From: Marinibactrum halimedae
GTDB lineage: Bacteria > Pseudomonadota > Gammaproteobacteria > Pseudomonadales > Cellvibrionaceae
Assembly: GCF_021234875.1 (NCBI RefSeq)
Contig: NZ_JAJQVM010000016.1
Location: forward strand, 51,054-115,053
Reading direction: 5' to 3'
DNA: 64,000 bases
Both the position numbers and the translations under genes were made by a program. The notes beneath the pieces were generated by a model that saw only the letters and a list, made by a program, of their open reading frames with translations, was not told where the DNA came from and ran no database searches. Positions within the stretch are counted from its first letter, which is position 1. Every line of letters begins with the position of its first letter. Below, piece by piece: positions 46,995 through 55,231 of the stretch.

Positions 46995-48041
46995 ATGAAC
47001 ACAAAAGTGTCGTCAAGAAATTCGTCCATCGAGATTGGCGGCGAGCGAATTAACCCTGGTGAGCGCAAAGCCATAAAGATTCCCATCGTAGCCATGGCAA
47101 CCCACGAAACCACGGACATGACGGCACATGTGATTAATGGCAAAAGTACTGGTCCGACGCTTTTTGTGAGTGCCGCCATACACGGGGATGAGATTAACGG
47201 TGTCGAAATTATTCGGCGTTTACTCAAACAAAAACAAATAGCACGGCTTAACGGTACATTGATTGCGATACCCATCGTGAATATCCATGGTTTTATTACC
47301 CAATCAAGATACCTGCCAGATGGTCGCGACCTGAACCGCAGCTTTCCGGGCAGCGAGAAGGGCTCACTGGCAGGCAGAATGGCGCACACTTTTTTTAACG
47401 AGGTGATTGCACAATGCACACAGGGTATTGATTTACATACCGGCGCTAGGCACCGTGAAAACTTGCCACAAATACGCGCTGATATGAGCCAAGAAGAAAC
47501 TCGAAATTTAGCCACTGCCTTTGGTGTACCCGCGATTATTGATTCAAAAATACGGGATGGCTCTTTGCGTGCCGTCACTGAAGAAGCCGGCATACCCGTT
47601 TTACTTTATGAGGCTGGTGAAGCATTGCGCTTTGATGAAATTTCAATACGTGCAGGTGTTCGAGGCATTTTGAATGTAATGCGGCATCTGGGAATGCTCC
47701 CAAGGCTCAAAAACAAAGAGCCACGCCACCCTCCCATTATCTCCAACAGTACCGCTTGGGTCCGAGCGACCCATAGCGGTGTGCTAAGAGCACTATTACC
47801 ATTAGGAGCCAAAGCAGAAAAAGGCAGCACACTGGGCGTGATAGCCGACCCCCTCGGCGATGGTGAATACCCGGTTATCGCTCCAGAAGATGCCATCGTC
47901 ATAGGCCGCACCAATTTACCTCTCACTCACGAAGGTGACGCCCTCTTCCATCTTGCGTATTACAAAAGAAAAACGGATACCGTACTGGATCAGGTGGAGG
48001 AATTTCAGGAACGGTTTGAACCTAACACTTTGCAACCCTGA
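46995..48041 (+). CDS. succinylglutamate desuccinylase/aspartoacylase-family metallohydrolase
   Basis: The 348-residue protein has the M14-like zinc site: HGDEINGVEIIRRLL (His and Glu ligands), RDLNRSFPGS and GIDLHTGA (third ligand region). A C-terminal beta-domain follows (SGVLRALLPLGAKAEKGSTLGVI, similar to a lipoyl/biotinyl-like half barrel). Enzymes of this type remove acyl or amino-acid groups. Its position directly after rimK suggests action on glutamylated products or glutamate-linked substrates, which is inference. Confidence 0.9.
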   Translation: MNTKVSSRNSSIEIGGERINPGERKAIKIPIVAMATHETTDMTAHVINGKSTGPTLFVSAAIHGDEINGVEIIRRLLKQKQIARLNGTLIAIPIVNIHGFITQSRYLPDGRDLNRSFPGSEKGSLAGRMAHTFFNEVIAQCTQGIDLHTGARHRENLPQIRADMSQEETRNLATAFGVPAIIDSKIRDGSLRAVTEEAGIPVLLYEAGEALRFDEISIRAGVRGILNVMRHLGMLPRLKNKEPRHPPIISNSTAWVRATHSGVLRALLPLGAKAEKGSTLGVIADPLGDGEYPVIAPEDAIVIGRTNLPLTHEGDALFHLAYYKRKTDTVLDQVEEFQERFEPNTLQP

Positions 48042-48066
48042 TAGAAGTCACTGTTTTTTGTAAGGC

Positions 48067-48345
48067 ATGAACATGGACTGGAAAATTTTCGCAACGATTT
48101 TTACAGCGGTATTTATCGCTGAATTAGGCGATAAAAGTCAACTCGCCACCATGCTCTTCGCGGCTGATAAAGAGGCAAGTGAATTAACTGTTTTCTTGGC
48201 AGTATCCGCCGCCTTGGTTTTTACCTCTCTACTGGGCGTGATTGCAGGAAGTACATTATCGGAATATATCAATGAGCGATATTTAAATTACCTCGCAGGA
48301 ATCGGATTTATCATCATAGGCGTCTTTACCTTATACAAGGCATAA
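48067..48345 (+). CDS. half-size TMEM165/GDT1-family transporter
   Basis: This 92-residue membrane protein has one copy of the UPF0016/GDT1 repeat: the ELGDKSQLATMLFAA motif (E-x-G-D-K/R-S/T-Q) in its first helix and two further helices. Family members with two repeats transport calcium or manganese. A single-repeat protein must dimerise. No second half is seen next to it. It lies 26 bases after the desuccinylase gene, AAGG precedes the start, and an in-frame ATG at 48073 is an alternative. Confidence 0.88.
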   Translation: MNMDWKIFATIFTAVFIAELGDKSQLATMLFAADKEASELTVFLAVSAALVFTSLLGVIAGSTLSEYINERYLNYLAGIGFIIIGVFTLYKA

Positions 48346-48431
48346 AAATCCAAATTCTTTTGATGCTGAGCGTCGGCACCTCTCTATTTAAGGTGTTAAG
48401 AATAACATTAATACTCACCTCAGGAATTTAC

Positions 48432-49745
48432 ATGCAATACGATGAATTGTTGCAAACTCTGTTAAAAAATGCTCATAACATTAGTGAAGATATTTTTAAA
48501 GTTGACAGCTATATTCAATTTGGATGCATTATCCTAATCTATAGTTCAGCCTATTTATTGTCTATAAAAGCAAAAAAATGGGTCCCTGAGATAACACAGC
48601 CTATTGACGCAAGGAACCACCCTTTGCGCAAATTACTGTTTCGTGCCGACCGAGTATTGTTCCCGCTCGTTGTGATTATATTGCTCAAGTTTGGAGTAGA
48701 AGCAGGAAAAGTATTACTTGAACACAATTGGATTTTTACCATTGCACTGACCACTGCCGTACTACTTTTCTGTAACTCGCTCATCAGTAACGGGGTGGCC
48801 AATCCTATATTAAGTACATGGTTTAAAGTAATTGGCTTGCCTATTCTTTTTCTTCATTTTACCGGCTTATTAAGTGGGATTACTGAAATACTGGAAAGTA
48901 TTTCAGTGACAGTTGGCAATATCAATCTTTCAGCCTATGGGTTGGCACGAGTACTGATTTTCGGTTCTTTATTGTTCTGGTTAGGGCGTGCGTCTAATTC
49001 TGTTGGAAAAGATATAATCCGCAAACAAGCCTCCCTCGACATTCGTACAAGGGAGGTCTTTGCCAAACTATTCGAAGTGGTACTCTACTGCATTATCTTA
49101 TTGTTACTACTCAATGTTATGGGTATCAACCTCACTGCATTGGCGGTATTTGGTGGCGCGTTGGGTGTGGGGCTGGGGTTTGGTTTGCAGTCTATCGCAT
49201 CCAACTTTATTTCCGGCATCATCATCCTGTTAGATCGCTCACTTACAGTAGGCGATTATGTGGAAATGGAGGATGGGAAAACCGGCTTCGTTCGCGAATT
49301 CAATATGCGATACACCACACTGGAAACCTATGATGGCAAAGACATCATGGTGCCCAACGAAAAGTTTATTACAACCACCTTTATTAACTGGTCCCATAAA
49401 GATCCTAAACAACGCTATCGTGTGGACTTCTCTGTCGCCTATAAAACAGATATTCGTGCTATGGTTGACATTATCAAAGACGCTGTGGCCAGCCACCCCT
49501 CTGTACTCAGTGGCGAGCAATACCCTATCGAACTTCGCCCAGACTGTGAAATCGATAACTTTGGTGATTCAGGTGTGAATATGTTTGTTGAATTCTGGAT
49601 GGAGGGCATTGATGATGGAAAAAATCGAGTTGGCGGAGATCTGTTATTACTGATTTTCGAAACACTCCGTCAGCACGATATTGAAATACCTTTCCCACAG
49701 CGTGAAGTACGTATTATTCATGAAAATCATGGCTCTCCCTCATAA
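48432..49745 (+). CDS. MscS-family mechanosensitive ion channel
   Basis: The protein is about 437 residues with four to five membrane helices. The pore-lining TM3 and upper beta domain are clear: GGALGVGLGFGLQSIASNFISGIIILLDRSLTVGDYVEM, then RYTTLETYDGKDIMVPNEKFITTTFINWS. It opens under membrane tension to release solutes on osmotic downshock. ATG 48432 follows AGGA; the frame extends back to 48360 without similarity. It is the last gene of the rimB-rimK stretch. Confidence 0.93.
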   Translation: MQYDELLQTLLKNAHNISEDIFKVDSYIQFGCIILIYSSAYLLSIKAKKWVPEITQPIDARNHPLRKLLFRADRVLFPLVVIILLKFGVEAGKVLLEHNWIFTIALTTAVLLFCNSLISNGVANPILSTWFKVIGLPILFLHFTGLLSGITEILESISVTVGNINLSAYGLARVLIFGSLLFWLGRASNSVGKDIIRKQASLDIRTREVFAKLFEVVLYCIILLLLLNVMGINLTALAVFGGALGVGLGFGLQSIASNFISGIIILLDRSLTVGDYVEMEDGKTGFVREFNMRYTTLETYDGKDIMVPNEKFITTTFINWSHKDPKQRYRVDFSVAYKTDIRAMVDIIKDAVASHPSVLSGEQYPIELRPDCEIDNFGDSGVNMFVEFWMEGIDDGKNRVGGDLLLLIFETLRQHDIEIPFPQREVRIIHENHGSPS

Positions 49746-49803
49746 ATCATTTCACTATAGAGCCCACACCTACGATGTGAATCTGATGTGGGCAATTAAC
49801 CGG

Positions 49804-50670
49804 TTAATCCGCTGAAAGCACTCTCACGTAATCAAGTTGTAATCCATCAGCCTCTTCTGGGGAATCAGCAAAATAAGCTCCATCAACCTCTAGTTGAATA
49901 TACACCGGCTCATTTGCAGAGAAATAGAGGTAAACGTCCGATTCACGCCGATAAGGGCTTTGCGGAGTCACCATAGAGCGTGAAAAAGCTTTTTCAACAC
50001 TGTTATCTGAAGCGTTAACCACTCTCACTATTGTGCCTTTTACATTCTTAGGCAGTATAATCCAATAGTTACCATTTACCGAAATCGGAGCACTTTCTCC
50101 AATAAAATACAGACCATCGCTCATATTCCCTGTATCCAACTTCCCATCATAAATAGCACTATAAGTTTCCGATTCAATACGACATCGTTTGGCGTTATTG
50201 CTATGACACCCTTCATCCTTTAAAGCCCAGTATTCTGATGTATCAAATTCACTATTTGGCAATATGTTTAAATGTGCTTCTGTATTTTCAATACTGAATG
50301 TATTAGTGGCGGCAAATTCGCTTTCGTTTTGAGCATTTGTAATTCTAATTGAAAAGTTATCACCCTCAATCATCGATGGCACGAGCCACCAGTAACTTGG
50401 TATCCCGTCAGGATTATGAATTTTGTTATAGGGATAATTACTGGAGATACGGTAAAAAGGAAGGTCATTTTGGTACAAATCAATATTAATATATGAAGCA
50501 TACCAATTTGAGCAACCGCCACAAAGCAGATTACCCCAATTTAACTCAATGTTTTCATGAGAGTAAATTATATTATTTATTTCTGTGGAAATAATGGTTG
50601 AAAAAGCCGATGACGTCCATAATATGCTCAACGCAATAACAACAGACCCTAGAAAATGATTCTTTTTCAT
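49804..50670 (-). CDS. secreted hypothetical protein
   Basis: A 288-residue protein with an N-terminal signal peptide (MKKNHFLGSVVIALSILWTSSAFS), predicted mostly beta-strand, with a CGGCSNWY pair near residue 52 and CHSNNAKRC near 160. The final third (PVYIQLEVDGAYF, then LQLDYVRVLSAD) looks like a carbohydrate-binding-type beta-sandwich, but I do not recognise a family. It is convergent with the MscS gene. An imperfect GCCCACA/TGTGGGC hairpin at 49762-49793 lies between. Confidence 0.65.
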   Translation of the reverse strand: MKKNHFLGSVVIALSILWTSSAFSTIISTEINNIIYSHENIELNWGNLLCGGCSNWYASYINIDLYQNDLPFYRISSNYPYNKIHNPDGIPSYWWLVPSMIEGDNFSIRITNAQNESEFAATNTFSIENTEAHLNILPNSEFDTSEYWALKDEGCHSNNAKRCRIESETYSAIYDGKLDTGNMSDGLYFIGESAPISVNGNYWIILPKNVKGTIVRVVNASDNSVEKAFSRSMVTPQSPYRRESDVYLYFSANEPVYIQLEVDGAYFADSPEEADGLQLDYVRVLSAD

Positions 50671-50937
50671 AAACCGAATTTCACTCCTACAATATGATTA
50701 AAGTTGACATCCATGCATAACATAAATGAACAAAGTGACATATATTATGAATTTCTTATGAAACTATAATGACGAAGTGACACTTATTTCATCTATGCAA
50801 AATTAAATATTTTCCAGCGACAGTCAGTTCAATAAAAATTAATGAATTAAGCCATCATGCTTTAAATATCATTTGCTGGCGATATAAGCATCGTGCGTTA
50901 CACTCACAATAATGAACAGTAAAAACTGGTTGTATTG

Positions 50938-51951
50938 ATGAACGCACGATATTTATTCATTGTCGGTGGGTCATTTTTACTGATTTTAATAGTGGTTGGA
51001 CTTTATTATTCCCAAAAGGAAATACATCAATTATACAATGTTGATTCCACCTCCACGCTCTATGACATGACCGTTATTGACGGGCCCATTCAGCCGATCC
51101 CGAGCATCCGCCGCATTGAAAGCCAGTGGGTGGTGTTAGGCCAAGCATTGTTCACAAGCCCTCTACTGTCTAAAGATAGTTCAGTTTCCTGCGCGACCTG
51201 TCATGATCTAGCCAATGGCGGAGAAGATAGTATGGCAGTGTCAACCGGCATTGGCGGATTAAAAGGCACGCGAAATGCCCCGAGTGTGTTTAATGCGGTA
51301 TTTAACTTCCGCCAATTTTGGGATGGCCGAAGTCATGACTTAAGTGATCAGATTGCAGGCCCTATTCATAACCCTCTTGAAATGGGCAGCAATTGGGAGG
51401 AAGTCATCAATAAGCTTTCAAAGGACGACTATTTTTCTCACGCTTTTAAAGCATTAAGTGAAGAGGGTGTTACCCAAGCCAATATCATTAAAGCCATTAC
51501 TATTTTTGAAGAATCTCTTATTACGCCCAATGCCCCCGTTGATCGTTATCTACTGGGAGATAAGCACGCCCTTTCCCCAGACCAAGAACGAGGCCTACAA
51601 AAATTTATTGACTACGGCTGCGTGACGTGCCACCAAGGACGAAATATTGGTGGTAATGTCTTTCAAAAAATTGGTCGTATTGACCGTGTTCCAAAACATT
51701 TATTAAAGGATAAAGGCCGATACTTGATTACGGAGAATAAATTCGATGAGCATGTATTTAAAGTGCCCAGTTTGCGTAACATAGAAAAGACTGCCCCCTA
51801 CTTTCACGATGGTTCAGTGGCGGATTTAAATCAGGCTATTCGCATTATGGCACGAGGACAACTGGGGTTAGAATTAGAGGATAATGACGTCTCGGATTTA
51901 CGCGCAGCTTTAACGGCATTTACTGGTGAAATGCCAGCTTCCTTACAGTAG
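50938..51951 (+). CDS. di-haem cytochrome c peroxidase (MauG/CcpA family)
   Basis: This membrane-anchored periplasmic protein of 337 residues starts with one N-terminal helix (about 5-24). Two haem motifs, C85ATCH89 and C228VTCH232, are each followed by typical CCP landmarks (GGLKGTRNAPSVFNAVFN and FWDGRSHDLSDQIAGPIHNPLEMG for the high-potential side, FKVPSLRNIEKTAPYFHDGS for the second). It reduces hydrogen peroxide with electrons from cytochrome c. ATG 50938 is preferred to TTG 50935. A hybrid kinase begins 13 bases after the stop. Confidence 0.93.
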   Translation: MNARYLFIVGGSFLLILIVVGLYYSQKEIHQLYNVDSTSTLYDMTVIDGPIQPIPSIRRIESQWVVLGQALFTSPLLSKDSSVSCATCHDLANGGEDSMAVSTGIGGLKGTRNAPSVFNAVFNFRQFWDGRSHDLSDQIAGPIHNPLEMGSNWEEVINKLSKDDYFSHAFKALSEEGVTQANIIKAITIFEESLITPNAPVDRYLLGDKHALSPDQERGLQKFIDYGCVTCHQGRNIGGNVFQKIGRIDRVPKHLLKDKGRYLITENKFDEHVFKVPSLRNIEKTAPYFHDGSVADLNQAIRIMARGQLGLELEDNDVSDLRAALTAFTGEMPASLQ

Positions 51952-51964
51952 CGTTTTATTGTTT

Positions 51965-54355
51965 ATGTTGAACAAACACGTCATCAGCTATGGAATTGAA
52001 GTATTGTTTCTAACCACAATCCTTGTTTCAGGCCTTCGATTTGTTGACGCTTATGCCCACCTAAGAAACCACCAAGAAGACTTCAAGCTAAAATCAACAT
52101 TAAACGAACTTGCCGTAGAGCTTGCCATTGAAGCGGTTTCCTCAAGATCACAGCGTACTCACCATCTTGATCGCTACGCAGAAAAACAGTTTGAATTTGA
52201 ACAAATTCTGCAAAAATTGCCGACAACTGACCAACGAGAGTCAAAACTAAACCCGCTTCTAAAACAATTCATGGAAAATGTCACCAACTATATTCAACTC
52301 TCCACGATGTTAAAAACATCATTAAAGTTTGTAGCACAATTCGACTTAGAAAACACAGGAATGTCCAATGCACAACGAACACAAACGCTTGATATAATAG
52401 CAACTGTAAGTGCTTTAGAAAACTCCATTAGTATCGACAAAAAAGAACAGATAAAAAAACAGTTACTACTGAAGTTAGAAACATTACCGGATATCCACCA
52501 CACTAACAATGCCCTATGGTATATGTTTAAAATTCACACAAAATTTATTGCAGACAACCTACTCAGATCCGATCAGTTTCTAGACCCTATTCAAAAAACG
52601 GAATTTAATACTGTCTTAACTAATGAGTTGAGTAGGTTGAATTCATTTCAAGAGCATCATTATTGGAACATGGTCTTTTATGGATTCTCTTTTGTCGCTT
52701 CGATATTTGGGTTATTACTGACTTCAATTTTACGACAATCATTTCAGTTACACCTTGCCAATCATAAGGCGAGAAAGTCTGCTCAAGCCAAAGCCAGGTT
52801 TCTTGCTAATATGTCTCATGAAATTCGAACCCCCATGAATGGCATTATGGGGTTAAGTGATATTCTGCTTAATACAGAATTAACTTCTCGCCAACGCTCA
52901 CACCTTGAAAAAATTAAATTTTCAGTAAAATCCTTAACAACAATCATTAATGACATTTTGGATTTTTCTAAAATTGAATCGGAAAATTTGAACCTAGAGA
53001 TTGTAGAGTTTGATTTAAGTGATTTGTTGGATAATATCAAAGCGATGCTGTCCAATAGCGCATCGGAAAAAGGATTAGAGTTTGTTATTGATTGCGATAA
53101 AAAACTCCAACCAACCTACCAAGGGGATCCGGTTAGAATCGGGCAAATATTGCTCAACTTAACCTCTAACGCCATCAAATTTACCCCAAAAGGTTCGGTA
53201 ATCTTACAGCTTGTGCCTGTGGAGCAACAAAGCCATCAAGATATTGTGGCTTTTTCTGTTATCGATACCGGTATTGGTATTGCTCAAGATCAAATAGACA
53301 CCTTATTTCAGCGCTTTACCCAGGCTGAATCATCAACAACACGGAAGTATGGCGGTACGGGGCTGGGGCTTTCTATTTGCAAAATGTTAACCGAGTTAAT
53401 GGGCGGCAATATTGTAGCAAAAAGTGAATTGGGCAAAGGATCTGAATTTTGTGTGACATTGCCTTTATCGCATTCTCAGGGCAACCTGATAGAAAGCAGC
53501 CCAGCTTCCTTTAAAGGTGAGCAATTATTGATTATTGAAGATAATATAATCACACAAGAAATTACGCAGAAATTTGCCGAAGACGCAGGCCTGAATGTAA
53601 CCGTGGCCTCCTTGGCAAAAGAAGGGCTTAGCAAACTGGATGAATCATTCTATTCATTTATATTAATCGATTGGGTATTGCCCGATATGCACGGATATGA
53701 AGTTGTTGAATATGCACGACACCATAGCCCCAACTCGCACATCCTTGTTTTTACCAGTTACGACAAAGAAAACATTGAAGTTGAAAAAGAGATCGCCATC
53801 TTAACAAAACCAATATTAAGAGAGGATTTGATTCATGCCCTGAAAGAAAGCCAAGTACGGAAAGAAAACGGAAAACATAATGACATCAATACAGAGCTCG
53901 ACATTGACTCTCAATCGGACAACGAGGCCGAGAGCACAGCCATTAAATTAGACAGCCCCATTCATAGCGACGAACCCAATAATATTTCTTCAACGTTGAA
54001 AGTATTGATTGCAGATGACAACGACATTAATTTGTTTGTTGCACAAGAGATTTTAATGGAACTCAACGTCGAGGTGACCACAGCCGAAAATGGAAAGATT
54101 GCCGTTGAGAGAATATTGAACAACGCCTTCGATTTGGTTTTGATGGACATACAGATGCCTGAGATGGATGGCATCGAAGCAACAATAAAAATTCGTGAAC
54201 ACTTCTCCCCTCACCAACTCCCGATTTATGCCTTAACAGCCAACGTGCTTGAGGATGAAGTCCGTAGCTACGAAAAAGCCGGTATGAATGGGCATTTAGG
54301 CAAACCTTTTGAAGCAGATGAAATCATCGAATTAGTGGGTTCTTATATCCGTTAA
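51965..54355 (+). CDS. hybrid sensor histidine kinase with two receiver domains
   Basis: The kinase is about 797 residues. One helix at the N-terminus (about 6-20) and another near residues 225-250 bracket a helical periplasmic domain of about 200 residues. HisKA has ANMSHEIRTPMNG (H285); HATPase has NLTSNAIKFTPKG, DTGIGI and GTGLGLSI. Receiver 1 (about 505-620, D569 in LIDWVLPD) is divergent; receiver 2 (about 675-795, D728 in VLMDIQMPEMDG) is canonical. There is no HPt domain, so phosphotransfer needs a separate protein. It is probably co-transcribed with the cytochrome c peroxidase and so may sense a peroxide- or redox-linked cue. Confidence 0.93.
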   Translation: MLNKHVISYGIEVLFLTTILVSGLRFVDAYAHLRNHQEDFKLKSTLNELAVELAIEAVSSRSQRTHHLDRYAEKQFEFEQILQKLPTTDQRESKLNPLLKQFMENVTNYIQLSTMLKTSLKFVAQFDLENTGMSNAQRTQTLDIIATVSALENSISIDKKEQIKKQLLLKLETLPDIHHTNNALWYMFKIHTKFIADNLLRSDQFLDPIQKTEFNTVLTNELSRLNSFQEHHYWNMVFYGFSFVASIFGLLLTSILRQSFQLHLANHKARKSAQAKARFLANMSHEIRTPMNGIMGLSDILLNTELTSRQRSHLEKIKFSVKSLTTIINDILDFSKIESENLNLEIVEFDLSDLLDNIKAMLSNSASEKGLEFVIDCDKKLQPTYQGDPVRIGQILLNLTSNAIKFTPKGSVILQLVPVEQQSHQDIVAFSVIDTGIGIAQDQIDTLFQRFTQAESSTTRKYGGTGLGLSICKMLTELMGGNIVAKSELGKGSEFCVTLPLSHSQGNLIESSPASFKGEQLLIIEDNIITQEITQKFAEDAGLNVTVASLAKEGLSKLDESFYSFILIDWVLPDMHGYEVVEYARHHSPNSHILVFTSYDKENIEVEKEIAILTKPILREDLIHALKESQVRKENGKHNDINTELDIDSQSDNEAESTAIKLDSPIHSDEPNNISSTLKVLIADDNDINLFVAQEILMELNVEVTTAENGKIAVERILNNAFDLVLMDIQMPEMDGIEATIKIREHFSPHQLPIYALTANVLEDEVRSYEKAGMNGHLGKPFEADEIIELVGSYIR

Positions 54356-55231
54356 TATCTGCAACGCCGTCCAAACTCTCTGCTCAATCAGATACTGACA
54401 AACGGCTTGAACTTCACAATTTTTTCTATTCCCTTCTTCACTATAGGTGTTTTTTGAAATCGTTTTCTATGACTTACTGATCTATGGCACCCCCTTTAAA
54501 ACATTGAGTAAAAATCATCTCTAGAACAAACGTGTTTATGCTCACAAAAAAGCGGCGCAAGAAAAAAGAATCGAAACAATGACCAACCAGTCGAAGACAT
54601 TTAATAAAATAAAAAAACAAATTCACACACTATGTATTGCACATAGAAAAAACCTTTATCACAATAGGCAGACCTGTGACACTTGCGGCAAACCACAAAC
54701 GAAATACCGTTACATAAACTATGGCGCACAAGCTACATCAGTCACCTCCCTACACTTAAAACAAACCTAAGGATGCCTTGTGCGATAAATATATCGTATC
54801 AAGCAACATGATACCGAAAGCATTAAAAGCATGTACAAAAAGAATTTTGAGTGCCACTTGCCATTCATTTTTACGCACATTAAACAGCAGTCTATTTTTA
54901 TAAAGCCTTAACTTTATTGTTTTAAAGAAAACAATAAAGCAAAAACCACAACAACAGCCATAACAACAGCAGCAAAAAAGAAAGGAGGAAATTAATATTC
55001 AATATATACCAATCACAAAAACATTTTAATTTTTTGCATACTTCCTGTGGTTTAAGGCACTTACCCTAACTTCATATATAGGGCTATCTGCTTTTAATGC
55101 ACAGTAAGCAACAATGAGAAGATGTACTCCAAGGATAGGCTTTTTGATGTAAAACCTTCATCCGCTAAATGTCAGTATTCGCTGTGATAGCTACGTTTAA
55201 CGATTAAAAAAAACAGAATGGGGATATTAAA
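54356..55231. other. AT-rich intergenic region upstream of the haem peroxidase
   Basis: A 63-codon frame (54579-54770) with a CDTCGK motif is possible but lacks a good ribosome-binding site. A perfect 12-bp inverted repeat (54912-54939) is annotated separately. The peroxidase promoter should lie near the end of this stretch. Confidence 0.5.
54912..54939. repeat. perfect 12-bp inverted repeat with 4-base loop
   Basis: CTTTATTGTTTT (54912-54923) and AAAACAATAAAG (54928-54939) are perfect complements around AAAG. It lies about 290 bases upstream of the haem peroxidase start. It could be an operator or an RNA hairpin. Confidence 0.85.

Noticed and set aside
54579..54770. 63-codon frame with a CDTCGK motif
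   Set aside because: Only a weak purine tract precedes the ATG and the composition is AT-driven; not enough to call a gene, though the Cys pair is worth remembering.
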